64,000 nucleotides of DNA, from the NCBI RefSeq assembly GCF_009649845.1, contig NZ_WJIE01000011.1:157543-221542 (forward strand), given 5' to 3'. The DNA comes from Polyangium spumosum. Lineage in GTDB: Bacteria > Myxococcota_A > Polyangia > Polyangiales > Polyangiaceae. The position numbers and the translations under genes are program-made. How positions within the stretch are numbered: position 1 is the first letter of the stretch; every line of letters starts with the position of its first letter. The notes below the pieces were generated by a model that worked only from the letters and a program-made list of their open reading frames with translations, was not told the origin of the DNA and did no database searches. Below are positions 34,307 through 43,761 of this stretch, one piece after another.

Positions 34307-35406
34307 GCGTGCGAAAACGGAAAGACGGACGATGGCAGGTAAGCTTCTACTACATGCGCGGCGGCGAGCGCGTGCGACACCGCGAGGCCGCCATGGGCGC
34401 GAAGAGTCGCTCCGAGGCCCTCGCCTACGAGCGGCGGAGGCGAACAGAGCTCGAGGCGGGAGCGGCGCTCCTGGCTCAGGCGAGCGCGCCTCTCTTCAGT
34501 GACTTCGCGCAGGAGTTTCTGGACGTGTACGCCGCAGCGAACAACAAACCCAGCGAGATCGAATCGAAACGGATGATCCTCGACCGGCACCTCAAGCCGT
34601 TCTTTGGTCACCTCCGGCTCGATCGCATCGATACACAGCACATCGATGCATTCAAAGCAAAACAGCGCAAGGCCGAGCTCGCGCACAAGACGATCAACAA
34701 TCAGCTCACGGTGCTGGGCAAGCTGTTCAATGTGGCGAAGGAATGGCGCAAGGTCGCCGCCGTTCCTCGCATTGGCTTTCTCCCCACGGCGGAGCCGGAA
34801 TTCGATTTCCTCGACTTCGAGGAGGCCACGCGCCTCGTCGAGGGCGCGGAGTCGGATTTCCACCCGATGATTCTGCTCGGCCTCCGGACCGGGCTGCGTC
34901 AGGGAGAGCTGCTCGAGCTCCGGTGGACCGACGTGGATCTCGTGAAGGGCCTGCTTCGGGTGAAGCGATCGATCTGGAAAGGAAAGATTTCGACCCCGAA
35001 GGGCGGCAAGGGCCGCGACGTGCCGCTCTCCGACGAGGCGCGCACGGCGCTCCGGTCGCTTTCTTCACGTTTCGCTGGAGGGCTCGTCTTTCCCGGGAAG
35101 GGTGGGCGCCACCTGACCAAGGGGGAGTGCAAGCACCCCCTCTGGCGGGCGTGCCGGCGCGCAGGGCTCCGGCTGATCGGCTGGCACGTGCTCAGGCACA
35201 CGTTCGCCAGCCACCTCGTCATGCGGGGCGTGCCGCTCAAGGCCATCCAGGAGCTGCTCGGTCACACGACGATCGACATGACCATGCGTTACGCCCACCT
35301 CTCGCCGGAGGTCGGACGGGACGCCGTGCTCCTGCTCGACGGCCCGGTCCGAGATGATCGGTCTGGGCACGATTTGGGCACGATCGGGGTGAAAACAGCG
35401 AAGTAA
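34303..35406 (+). CDS. Tyrosine-type site-specific integrase
   Basis: A 367-residue tyrosine recombinase. The N-terminus (VRKRKDGRWQVSFYYM) is an arm-type DNA-binding domain, and about residues 65-165 a SAM-like core-binding domain. The catalytic domain shows the first Arg in GLRTGLRQGE, HVLRHTFASH (HxxR), LLGHTTIDMTMRYAHL with the nucleophilic Tyr, and the active-site Lys region. All catalytic residues seem intact. It starts in an ATGA overlap with the excisionase-like gene and ends 15 bases from the 3' end of tmRNA, the classic target of such integrases. Confidence 0.93.
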   Translation: MSVRKRKDGRWQVSFYYMRGGERVRHREAAMGAKSRSEALAYERRRRTELEAGAALLAQASAPLFSDFAQEFLDVYAAANNKPSEIESKRMILDRHLKPFFGHLRLDRIDTQHIDAFKAKQRKAELAHKTINNQLTVLGKLFNVAKEWRKVAAVPRIGFLPTAEPEFDFLDFEEATRLVEGAESDFHPMILLGLRTGLRQGELLELRWTDVDLVKGLLRVKRSIWKGKISTPKGGKGRDVPLSDEARTALRSLSSRFAGGLVFPGKGGRHLTKGECKHPLWRACRRAGLRLIGWHVLRHTFASHLVMRGVPLKAIQELLGHTTIDMTMRYAHLSPEVGRDAVLLLDGPVRDDRSGHDLGTIGVKTAK

Positions 35407-35420
35407 CGCGGCAAATTTGA

Positions 35421-35766
<346 letters not shown>

Positions 35767-35805
35767 TCGTGGTGACCTCGAACCTCGAAAGGTCCGAGCC
35801 CCGGA

Positions 35806-35833
35806 AGCATAAGGCACCGGGGTGCGGCGTCAA
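35806..35833 (-). promoter_or_regulatory. ssrA promoter
   Basis: On the minus strand TTGACG (35828-35833), a 16-base spacer and TATGCT (35806-35811) lie about 40 bases upstream of the mature tmRNA 5' end. The -35 matches the consensus TTGACA in five of six positions. The leader between would be removed by 5' processing. A good housekeeping sigma-70 type promoter by eye. Confidence 0.65.
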
Positions 35834-36071
35834 CCTCCCCCTTCGACGATCGAGGCCACGATGGCGAGCCTACCTCCCGAGCCGTGTCCCCGAAGCCCCG
35901 CCTGGCGCGCGGCTCCCGTCGGATGGCGCCTGGGGCCTTCGTCGTTGGTCGTCAATCCTTCCGCGTTGGGGGCGCGCCCCTCGACGACCTTTCGGGCCTC
36001 GACTACACGGTGAGGGGGCCCGGAGCGGCGCCGGACGGGCGTCCTCGGCCGGGTGAACCAGTGAGGTCGAC

Positions 36072-36347
36072 ATGGCGAGGATGGTGCAGTGCGTGAAGCT
36101 CGGGCAGGAGGCGGAGGGGCTGGACAAGCCGCCTTTCAAGGGGCCCCTGGGTCAGCGCGTGTTCGAGAACGTCTCCAAGCAGGCGTGGAGGATGTGGCTC
36201 GAGCACTCGAAGATGCTCATCAACGAGTTTCGCCTCGACCTCATGAGCGAGCACGGTCAGCGCATCTGGATGACCGAGTGCGAGAAGTACTTCTTCGGTG
36301 AGGGCGCCGCGCTCCCGCCCGACTTCAAGCCCGAAGAGAGCAAGTAG
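36072..36347 (+). CDS. yggX: Fe(2+)-trafficking/oxidative-damage protection protein YggX
   Basis: A 91-residue protein with the whole family length and signature: MVQCVKLGQEAEGLDKPPF, then GPLGQRVFENVSKQAWRMWLEHSKMLINEFRL, and EKYFFGEGAALPPDF. The family is small and cytoplasmic, and in Escherichia coli and Salmonella protects Fe-S proteins from oxidative damage. A GAGGT ribosome site precedes ATG 36072. The gene stands alone after ssrA and is convergent with the large lipoprotein gene. Confidence 0.95.
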   Translation: MARMVQCVKLGQEAEGLDKPPFKGPLGQRVFENVSKQAWRMWLEHSKMLINEFRLDLMSEHGQRIWMTECEKYFFGEGAALPPDFKPEESK

Positions 36348-36368
36348 CCGGGCGGGCGAGGGCGCGGT

Positions 36369-39300
36369 TCACTGGAGCTTCCAGACCGCGCCCGTCGTGA
36401 CCGTCTCCGTCTCCACGAGGTAGAGCGTCTTCGTCACTCGGTCGAACGTCATCCCGTAGTCCGACGTGTCGCCGAGCGTCGCGATGTTGGCGACCTGCAC
36501 GGGCGCCGGCCCCGCGGGGTCCACGATCGCGTGGATGTCTCCACCGTACTCGCGCACGTACAGGTGTTGCGGGGCCACGAGGTCGTCGAGCGCCAGGGCG
36601 TTGCGGATCGTGCTCGCGTCGAGCGTGGCGATCTTCATCGCCGTGGTCGTGATCGCCGCGCGCGGGATGCGGTAGAGGCCTTCGTTCGACGTGCCCGTCT
36701 CTTGCCCGACGACGTAGAAGAACTGCGCGTCGGCCGCGAAGCCCACCACGTAGTCCACGCTCGTGTTCGTGCCGAGGTGCACCGGCACGCCGGGCGCCGT
36801 CGGCGCGAACGTGTAGAAGTCGACCTTGCCCGAGACGTTCCGCGTGGCCGTGACGAGGTTCGTCCCGTCGAACGTGATCGTGTACGAGGAAGAGCTCGCG
36901 GGGTAGGACGGCGTCAGATCCCAGGCCGTCGGGCCCCACGTCGTGCCGTTCAGGATGCGGAAGATGCGGCTCACGTTCGTCGTCGCGGTGCTGTCGACGC
37001 TGAAGAGCTGGTTGCTCGCGAACGTGAGGTCGTAGCCGAGGTGCGTGGTCGTGATGCCGTCGGCTGTGCCTCGCTCGATGGCTTGCGCGCCGCCCGTGAT
37101 CGGGAACTGGAAGACCTTGCTCCCGTTGCCGAGGAAGATCTCCGTGCCGCTCACGGCCATGCCGTACATCGACGAGGCCGTCGTGGGGAACGTGACGCCG
37201 AGGGGCACGAGCGTGCTCACGCCGGTGTAGGCGACGTCGGTGATCGCGAGGGACGTGATCGTCCCGCCGATCGGGACCGCGGCGTAGAGCTTCGTGCCCG
37301 GCGCGAACACGCCGCCGAGGCCCGGGGCCGCGCTGGCCGTGCCGCAGAAGAGCGGCTGGTTGCCCTCGTCGAAGAGCGCGAGCGTGCCCGCGGGCGCCGC
37401 TTGCACGGCCACGGCGCCGTTCTGCACGGTGTACACGTACCAGTGCACGTTCACCCCGTCGGGGAAGCAGCTCGGCGCGTCGAGCCGCCTCATGGACGTC
37501 GGGCTCAGCGGGACCGAGCCTGCCGGGATCGGCTCCGCGGTCCCCCAGCTCTCGCCGGGGCCGGGGTTGATCTCGCGGATCTTCACGCTCGCGCCCTTGA
37601 ACTCCTGGCTCGTGGCCTCGGTGCTCACCCAGACGTAGAGCGGGCCCTGCGGCGCGGGGAGCGTGAGGTCGTGCGTGTCGGCGTTGGCGCGGCAGTTGTA
37701 CGAGATTTTCGCCGGCGACTCGGGATCACACGCGTTCAGGACCTCGACGTTGAGCGCGCTCTGCGCGGGGGACGGGTCGAGGTTCTGCACCTCGACCTGG
37801 AGGATGCTCGTGGGCGAGGCCTTGTCGTACTCGATGACCGCGTCCACGCCGTGGATGTCGCCGTAGGTCGTGTGGTTGTCGCAGGAGATCGAGCCGGGCT
37901 CGCCCCACGTCGCGGCCATGTCGAACGAGTTGATCGAGTCCGGCAGCGTCCACGTGTGACCGTCGTCGGGCTGCACGGGGGGCGTGTAGTTCCAGCTCGA
38001 CGTCGTGTACGGCGCGAAGCAGCCCTCGCCCTCGGCCATCCCGGGATCGATCTCCTCGATCGTCGCCAGGACGGGCGGGAAGGGCGTGCCGGTCGCGTTC
38101 CTCGCGATCCAGACGAAGTACGTGCCGGCCGGGACGTCGACGTTCGCGCCCCACGTCTGCTTGTACCAGAGGCATTTCTCCGACACGGCCAGCGTGGGGT
38201 CGCAGGTGCCGCTCATGATCTCCACGTTGAGCAGCGAGCTCGCCGTGGTGTTCGGCGTGCGCGCCTCGACGCGCAGGAGCTTGCCGCCGTTCGCGAGATC
38301 CGGAGACGTCTTCTCGTATTTGATGACGACGTCGGGGCCGCTGCCGTTCGGGTCGCAGGCGAACGCGCCGTTGATCGCCGTGACGCTGCCTTCGGCGATG
38401 TTCCATCGGTAGCCGTTGCCGGTGACGAGCGCGTTTTGCACCGTGAGCGGCTCGGCGCAGGTGTCGCCGGACGCCGCCTGGCAGTTGGGCAAGCAGCCGT
38501 CGTCGGTCGCCGGATTGCCGCCGTCGTCGCACTCCTCGGCGCCCGCGGCGATGCCGTCGCCGCAGGTCGTCATGCACGCGCTCGGCGCGCCGCTGCAGCT
38601 CCAGCCGGTCTCGATCGCGCAGGTCACGCCGCAGCCGTCGTTCCCCGTCGTGTTGCCGTCGTCGCAGCTCTCCGTGCCGATCATCTGCCCGTCGCCGCAG
38701 AGGCCGTCGCATACGCTCGGCGCCTCGCCGCAGGCCCAGCCGGGCTCGACGGCGCACGCGTTGCAGCCGTCGTTCGGCGTGTCGTTCGCGTCGTCGCAGC
38801 CCTCGGTCCCCGCGGGGATGCCGTCGCCGCAGCTCGTCACGCACGCGCTCGGCGCGCCGCTGCAGCTCCAGCCGCTCATGACGGCGCAGGCTTCGCAGCC
38901 GTCGTTCGGCGCGTCGTTCGCGTCGTCGCAGGCCTCGGCGCCGGCGAGGATGCCGTCGCCGCACGTCGGCAAGCAGGCGCTCGGCGCGCCGCTGCAGGCC
39001 CACCCGATCTCGACGGCGCACGTGCTGTCGCAGCCGTCGTTCGGGGCCATGTTGGTGTCGTCGCAGGCCTCGGCGCCGGCGAGGATGCCGTCGCCGCACA
39101 TCGTCAGGCAGGCGCTCGGCGCGCCGTCACAGAGCCATCCAGGCTCGACGCCACACGCGTCGCTGCAGCCGTCGTTCGCCGCCGTGTTGCCGTCGTCGCA
39201 GGCCTCTGCGCCCACCACGAGTCCGTCGCCGCAGAGCGCGCTGCACGCGCTCGGCGCGCCGTCGCAGCCCCATCCGGCTTCGACGTCGCACTGCTCGTCG

Positions 39301-39776
39301 CACCCGTCGCCCGCCGCGACGTTGCCGTCGTCGCAGACCTCTGCGCCTTCGATCGCGCCATCTCCGCAGAGCACGCCGGCGCCGCCGCCCGCGCCGCCTG
39401 CGCCGCCTGCGCCGCCTGCTCCTCCCGCTCCGCCTGCGCCGCCGGCTCCTCCCGCGCCGCCGGAACCTCCTGCGCCGCCGATGCCACCTGCGCCGCCGGC
39501 TCCACCTTCACCACCCGCGCCGCCCGCGCCGCCGATCCCGCCCGAGCCCCCTGCGCCACCCGAGCCACCGATCCCGCCCGCGCCGCCTGCGCCGCCGATG
39601 CCGCCTGTGCCTCCGGAGCCACCTTCACCGCCGGCTCCACCGGCCCCGCCGCCGCCGCCGCTGCTGCTGCTGCTGCTCGTGGTCGTGCCCGGGGGCCTGG
39701 GATTTTCTTCTTCGCACGCGACGAGAAAGGCCGTCGCCGCGAGCGTCACCATCGACATCCAGCGCGTTCGTTTCAT
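36369..39776 (-). CDS. Large Cys-rich-repeat lipoprotein
   Basis: A 1135-residue protein starting at ATG 39776, with a lipobox (FLVAC, Cys21). It is followed by a Ser-run and a Gly/Ala-rich linker of about 100 residues (GGAGGAGGEGG type) and then seven repeats of about 44 residues (pattern CGDG..AGAEACDD.N....GC...C.....GW.C.GAPSAC). This is the Cys-rich repeat of myxobacterial surface proteins (DUF4215-type). The remaining 650 residues alternate strands and may form beta-sandwich and propeller domains. No catalytic site was recognised. It is likely an outer-surface adhesin or sensor. An in-frame extension to 39830 was rejected because it destroys the signal peptide. Confidence 0.9.
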   Translation of the reverse strand: MKRTRWMSMVTLAATAFLVACEEENPRPPGTTTSSSSSSGGGGGAGGAGGEGGSGGTGGIGGAGGAGGIGGSGGAGGSGGIGGAGGAGGEGGAGGAGGIGGAGGSGGAGGAGGAGGAGGAGGAGGAGGAGGGAGVLCGDGAIEGAEVCDDGNVAAGDGCDEQCDVEAGWGCDGAPSACSALCGDGLVVGAEACDDGNTAANDGCSDACGVEPGWLCDGAPSACLTMCGDGILAGAEACDDTNMAPNDGCDSTCAVEIGWACSGAPSACLPTCGDGILAGAEACDDANDAPNDGCEACAVMSGWSCSGAPSACVTSCGDGIPAGTEGCDDANDTPNDGCNACAVEPGWACGEAPSVCDGLCGDGQMIGTESCDDGNTTGNDGCGVTCAIETGWSCSGAPSACMTTCGDGIAAGAEECDDGGNPATDDGCLPNCQAASGDTCAEPLTVQNALVTGNGYRWNIAEGSVTAINGAFACDPNGSGPDVVIKYEKTSPDLANGGKLLRVEARTPNTTASSLLNVEIMSGTCDPTLAVSEKCLWYKQTWGANVDVPAGTYFVWIARNATGTPFPPVLATIEEIDPGMAEGEGCFAPYTTSSWNYTPPVQPDDGHTWTLPDSINSFDMAATWGEPGSISCDNHTTYGDIHGVDAVIEYDKASPTSILQVEVQNLDPSPAQSALNVEVLNACDPESPAKISYNCRANADTHDLTLPAPQGPLYVWVSTEATSQEFKGASVKIREINPGPGESWGTAEPIPAGSVPLSPTSMRRLDAPSCFPDGVNVHWYVYTVQNGAVAVQAAPAGTLALFDEGNQPLFCGTASAAPGLGGVFAPGTKLYAAVPIGGTITSLAITDVAYTGVSTLVPLGVTFPTTASSMYGMAVSGTEIFLGNGSKVFQFPITGGAQAIERGTADGITTTHLGYDLTFASNQLFSVDSTATTNVSRIFRILNGTTWGPTAWDLTPSYPASSSSYTITFDGTNLVTATRNVSGKVDFYTFAPTAPGVPVHLGTNTSVDYVVGFAADAQFFYVVGQETGTSNEGLYRIPRAAITTTAMKIATLDASTIRNALALDDLVAPQHLYVREYGGDIHAIVDPAGPAPVQVANIATLGDTSDYGMTFDRVTKTLYLVETETVTTGAVWKLQ
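39365..39660. repeat. Minisatellite coding for the Gly-rich linker
   Basis: A run of repeated 3-, 9- and 15-base blocks (plus-strand CCGCCTGCGCCGCCTGC type) encodes the Gly/Ala-rich linker of the lipoprotein. Such runs change length by slippage, so the linker length probably varies between strains. Confidence 0.8.
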
Positions 39777-39906
39777 CAGACAAACCCTTGCACCTGTGGC
39801 CGGTACGCCCGGCAGCCCACTATCGGACAAACCGCTACACGCGCGAACAAATTCGTGACGCGGGAGGTGACGGGAGGGTGTACCGAGAGCGTGACGGGGA
39901 TGCGCG

Positions 39907-40377
39907 TTACTTGGGGAAGCCGAACGCGCGGATCATGTCGGCCCCTGCCGCGTGGCAGTCGGTGCAGATCGACGGCGCCCCCGAGTAGAGCGACTCACCG
40001 TCGGGATCCCACTCCGCGTAGAACCATGCGCCGCCGCGCTTCTCCATCGCGGCCACGATGTGCGGGCTCCCGTCGTCGTCGAAGCCGTCCTTCACGACGA
40101 TCGAGCCCTCCGGCCACGCCGTGATGGCCGGCCCGTCGAGCGCGCCCGCGACCACGTCGTTCACGAAAATCTCCACCTGGTCGCCGTGCGGCGCGCTCGA
40201 CGCCTTGCGGCTCTCGTAGCCGGGCGCGCGCTCCCACGCGCGGTACTTCGCGTCCTGGATCCGCGTCCAGAGCTCGTCTGCGCCGGCCGGATCGTCGTCC
40301 TGACGGCAGCCCGGCGCCGCGGCGGCGAAGAGCGCCATCGCCGCGATCCACAACAGTCTCTCGAGCCTCGTTTGCAT
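39907..40377 (-). CDS. Cytochrome P460-like lipoprotein with one c-type haem motif
   Basis: A 156-residue protein with a lipobox (AAAPGC, Cys24) and start ATG 40377 behind AGGAGG. The body matches the cytochrome P460 pattern: HGDQVEIFVNDVVAGAL, WPEGSIVVKDGF, and WFYAEWDPDG, ending with a haem-binding CTDCH. In some members the haem is linked to a Lys and oxidises hydroxylamine, but many myxobacterial homologues have no known role. It is 20 bases downstream of the following lipoprotein gene on the same strand. A longer upstream frame was rejected. Confidence 0.75.
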   Translation of the reverse strand: MQTRLERLLWIAAMALFAAAAPGCRQDDDPAGADELWTRIQDAKYRAWERAPGYESRKASSAPHGDQVEIFVNDVVAGALDGPAITAWPEGSIVVKDGFDDDGSPHIVAAMEKRGGAWFYAEWDPDGESLYSGAPSICTDCHAAGADMIRAFGFPK

Positions 40378-40397
40378 GAAGACCTCCTCTTCTCCCC

Positions 40398-41165
40398 TCA
40401 CGGAAGCGCCTGCGGAGGTGGCAACGCGCCTCCGCGCCGCACGAACGCGACGATCGCCTTCCCCAGCGCCTTCTGCGCCTTCTCGCACTTCGTGTTCGTC
40501 TGGCCCCGCGACACGCCCTTGCACTCCTTCTTTTGCTCGGCGGCGCGCGTCGCGATCTTCTCGTCTTTCAAGAGCGCTTGCTGCACGTCGTCGTCGAGCT
40601 TGCGCCACGGGATCGCGGCGTGCAGCGGCTCGGGGGGCACGCGCATCCGGAGCTCCTCGGCCTGCAGCGAGGCGCAGCTCCCGTTCCAGCGCAGCACGTC
40701 GTAGCTGCCGGTCGCGCCGCTCACGACCATGCCGCCGGTGTTCGGCGTTCGCTTCACGAGGATGAGCACCTCCTCGTCGAACTCGAGCTTGTTGCTCGAC
40801 GACGGCCCGCCGGAGGCGTCCCACGCCTCGGTCGCGCGGGCCAGATAGCCGCGCACCCACGGCGTCCCCTTCGCGAACATGGCGAGCGAGAGCTCGGGCT
40901 TCCCCGCGGCGCAGAGCTTCTCCACGAACACCTTCGGCGGCACGCAGATGCCCTCGCCTTCGTTCGAGCACGCCGTGGGGAACACGACGGGCTCCTCCTT
41001 CGGCTCCTCGAGGCCATCACCGATGTCGACTTTGGGCGGAGGTCTCGTCTCTTGCGCCGCGTCCTTCGGCGGCTCCGCGGAGCCGCCGCAGCCGGAGAGC
41101 GCGATCGTGATCGCGGCGGCGACGAGGACGGATCGTCGAGAGGGATCGTGAGAGGCCACGTTCAT
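40398..41165 (-). CDS. Lipoprotein of unknown function
   Basis: A 255-residue protein with an Arg-Arg-containing signal and lipobox (ALSGC, Cys26), then a Pro/Glu-rich linker. The rest is a helical domain with four or more cysteines and a basic C-terminus (QKALGKAIVAFVRRGGALPP). It precedes the cytochrome P460-like gene by 20 bases, so the two probably form an operon and may act together in the periplasm or on the outer membrane. No family was recognised. Confidence 0.8.
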   Translation of the reverse strand: MNVASHDPSRRSVLVAAAITIALSGCGGSAEPPKDAAQETRPPPKVDIGDGLEEPKEEPVVFPTACSNEGEGICVPPKVFVEKLCAAGKPELSLAMFAKGTPWVRGYLARATEAWDASGGPSSSNKLEFDEEVLILVKRTPNTGGMVVSGATGSYDVLRWNGSCASLQAEELRMRVPPEPLHAAIPWRKLDDDVQQALLKDEKIATRAAEQKKECKGVSRGQTNTKCEKAQKALGKAIVAFVRRGGALPPPQALP

Positions 41166-41321
41166 ACGCTCCCGAAGTTATCCGAACGTCCGGCGCGTCG
41201 GGGACCGAACTCGGATCGTCCCGGCGGGTGGGAAGCCGTGTTTCCAGGGCCGTGCATTCTTGACGCGACGCGGGCCTCGTTCGACGCTTCACGTGCCTTC
41301 TCACGCTTTGGAGGGATGGAA

Positions 41322-42449
41322 ATGCGCTTGCTCGACCGGACGTTCGCCGCGCACGTGTGGCCAGGGTGCTCGCTCGTTTTGATGGGCCTCGCCGCTGCGT
41401 GTGGTTCGGCCGGAGAGACCACGTCGAGCGGCTCGCCGGGCGGCGGCGGCGGAAACGGCGGCGTGCTCACGGGCGTCGGCGTCGGCGGCGAGGGAGGCGC
41501 GTCGACCGCGTCGTCGTCGACGGCGTCGAGCGGCGAGGGCGGATCCGGCGGCGTCGTGGTGAAGCTCGGCCCGCCTTATCCGATCGTGCTCTCGCACGGG
41601 TTCTTCGGGTTCGAAGATTTCGCCGGGGCGGGGTTTCTGACCTACTTCTTCGAGGTCAAAGATCACCTCGCGTCGCAGGGCGAGATGCTCGTGTTCACGC
41701 CGGCGGTCGATCCGTTCAACTCGTCGGATTTCCGCGGCGCGCAGCTCGTCGAGCACATCGAGCAGATCCTCGCCATCACCGGGCACGAGAAGGTAAACAT
41801 CATCGGCCACTCGCAGGGCGGGCTCGACGCGCGCGTCGCGGCGAACCTGCGGCCCGACCTCGTGGCCAGCGTGGTCACGGTGGCGACGCCGCACGGCGGA
41901 TCACGCATCGCGGACATCGCGCTCGAGCTCGTGAACGAGCCTTCGGCGCAGGACGTGGTGAGCGACCTGCTCGAGCTCATCGGCGCGCCGCTCTACGACG
42001 AGTTCGGCGAGCAGACCGACGTGTGGAAGCCCCTCGAGCTCTTCAGCCAGCCCGGGATCGCGGCCTTCAACAAGGCGCATCCGGACGAGCCGGGCGTGTT
42101 TTATGCATCGATCGCCGGGCGCACGGACCTGCACATCGGCGGCGATCCCTGCGACGCCGACGTCTCGCTCCCGTTCATCGCCGAGTGGCAAGGCAAGGTC
42201 GACACGGTGGATCCGCTGCTCTCGCTTTTCGAGACGGTCCTCGACGGCGGGTTTGGCGATCCGTACCCGAACGACGGCCTCGTGCGCGTCGTCGATTCGA
42301 AGCGCGGCGAGTTCTGGGGCTGCTTGCCCGTCGATCACCTCGACGAGGTGGGCCAGCTCTTCGGAGACTCGGCCGGCCTCGGCAACGGCTGGAAGTACAA
42401 GGTCTTCTACGCCGACGTCGTGGCCGAGCTACGCAAGCGCGGATTCTGA
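41322..42449 (+). CDS. Triacylglycerol lipase-like lipoprotein
   Basis: A 375-residue alpha/beta hydrolase. ATG 41322 is preceded by GGAGGG six bases away, and an ATG two codons earlier is too close to that site. A lipobox (GLAAAC) and Ser/Gly-rich linker (to about 80) come first. The core has HGFFGFE (oxyanion region), IIGHSQGGLDAR (nucleophilic Ser), an Asp region near DPYPNDGLVRV, and a His in LPVDHLDEVGQ. This matches the secreted lipase family typified by Pseudomonas LipA. Likely substrate is lipid esters outside the cell. The gene is divergent from the lipoprotein gene at 41165. Confidence 0.88.
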   Translation: MRLLDRTFAAHVWPGCSLVLMGLAAACGSAGETTSSGSPGGGGGNGGVLTGVGVGGEGGASTASSSTASSGEGGSGGVVVKLGPPYPIVLSHGFFGFEDFAGAGFLTYFFEVKDHLASQGEMLVFTPAVDPFNSSDFRGAQLVEHIEQILAITGHEKVNIIGHSQGGLDARVAANLRPDLVASVVTVATPHGGSRIADIALELVNEPSAQDVVSDLLELIGAPLYDEFGEQTDVWKPLELFSQPGIAAFNKAHPDEPGVFYASIAGRTDLHIGGDPCDADVSLPFIAEWQGKVDTVDPLLSLFETVLDGGFGDPYPNDGLVRVVDSKRGEFWGCLPVDHLDEVGQLFGDSAGLGNGWKYKVFYADVVAELRKRGF

Positions 42450-42765
42450 GCGCGCAACGCGCGGAGCACGATCCGAACAAGGTAGCAGTTTTCCAGCGGC
42501 CGGCGCCGTCGATATGCGCCGCGTTCGAAGAACGACGGGGACGAAGCGGCGAAGGGTTGACGCTTCGTGGCCACGAGCCCCCGCGGATTTCCCGCATTCT
42601 TCGCTTCTTTGGGGCGAACTTGTGTTCGGGTGCGGTCTCCTACACGAGCGCGCCGCGGCGTGGATGCTTTTCGTGGACCGTTGCCGGCAGCAGTCGTCTT
42701 CCGATTGCGGTTCGTGTATATCCTGAGCGTCTGCGCGTGCTTCGTCGGCACCGTCGGAGGCGAGT
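42450..42765. other. Intergenic region upstream of the stressosome operon
   Basis: The 316 bases between the lipase and rsbR hold no gene that I can support. A GCGCG-CAA-CGCGC hairpin just after the lipase stop could be a weak terminator. TATATC near 42717 is a possible -10 for rsbR but no convincing -35 was found. A GGAGG at 42756-42760 serves the TTG start. Confidence 0.45.
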
Positions 42766-43761
42766 TTGGAAGAGGGTCATCAAGGTTCGGAGATCGAGCG
42801 GCTGAAGGCCGAAATGTCGGCCCTTCGGCAGAAGCTCGAGGAGCGTGAGCGCTCCGAAGCCGCCCTGCGCGCGGAGAACGAGACCTTGCGCGCGATCCTC
42901 GATCAGCTCCCGGCGGCGGTCTACGCCACGGATACGACGGGCAAGCTCGTCTATAGCAACGCCGAGGCGAGCCGCATCGGCGGGGCGCCGGGGGAGGCGC
43001 CCGTCGAAGACTGGGCCTCGGCGTACGGTTTTTTCCTTCCCGACAAGGTCACGCCTCATCCGGTGGAGGGGCTGCCGCTCGTGCGCGCGCTCCGAGGGGA
43101 GGTCGTGCGTACGGCGGAGCTCTTCCTCCGGACCAACAACCGGCCCGACGGCGCGTGGATCGAGGCGCACGCCGCGCCGCTGCGTGACACCTCCGGCGAG
43201 CAGAAGGGCGCGGTCTCGGTGTTCATCAACAGCGAGGCGCGCAAGAGCTTCGAGGAAGAGGTCGAGCTGCGGAACAAGGAGCTCGTCGCGAGCGAGTCGG
43301 AGAAGTCCGAGCTCATCGCGCGGCTGCGCATGGCCGTGCAGGAGCTCTCGACGCCGATCCTGACGCTCTGGGAGGACGTGCTCGCGTTGCCCGTGATCGG
43401 CGTGGTCGACTCGCGGCGGAGCGCGGAGATGATGGAGCGGCTGCTCGACGAGATCGTGCGCAGCCAGTCGCGCTTCGTCATCATCGATCTGACGGGGGTC
43501 GAGGTCATCGACACCTCGACCGCCGATCACTTCATGAAGCTGGTCAAGGCCGTCGGGCTGATCGGCGCGCGTTGCGTGCTGACCGGTATCCGGCCCGCGG
43601 TCGCGCAAACGCTGGTCGATCTCGACGTCAACTTCGGCCAGCTCGAAACACTGCGAAATTTGAAGCACGGGCTTCGCTACTGTCTGCGTTGGCTCGATGC
43701 CGAAGATACCGGGCAAAACACGGTGAGCGAGGGCGAGGCCAGGAGGGCCCGATGGTCATGA
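42766..43761 (+). CDS. rsbR: RsbR-like stressosome protein (PAS-like + STAS)
   Basis: A 331-residue protein. Residues 9-40 are a coiled coil, about 41-160 a PAS-like sensory domain (LPAAVYATDTTGKLVYSN), and about 193-305 a STAS domain with VIDTSTADH, where Thr240 and Thr242 are the likely phosphorylation sites. In Bacillus, RsbR and RsbS form the stressosome that holds RsbT until stress. The start is TTG 42766, supported by GGAGG 5 bases upstream. The gene overlaps rsbS by 10 bases. A PAS domain instead of the globin fold of Bacillus RsbR suggests a different signal. Confidence 0.85.
   Translation: MEEGHQGSEIERLKAEMSALRQKLEERERSEAALRAENETLRAILDQLPAAVYATDTTGKLVYSNAEASRIGGAPGEAPVEDWASAYGFFLPDKVTPHPVEGLPLVRALRGEVVRTAELFLRTNNRPDGAWIEAHAAPLRDTSGEQKGAVSVFINSEARKSFEEEVELRNKELVASESEKSELIARLRMAVQELSTPILTLWEDVLALPVIGVVDSRRSAEMMERLLDEIVRSQSRFVIIDLTGVEVIDTSTADHFMKLVKAVGLIGARCVLTGIRPAVAQTLVDLDVNFGQLETLRNLKHGLRYCLRWLDAEDTGQNTVSEGEARRARWS

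Noticed and set aside
36531-40124. Very long plus-strand open frame opposite the large lipoprotein
   Set aside because: It is the complement of the lipoprotein gene with Arg/Val-rich composition. High GC keeps antisense frames open.
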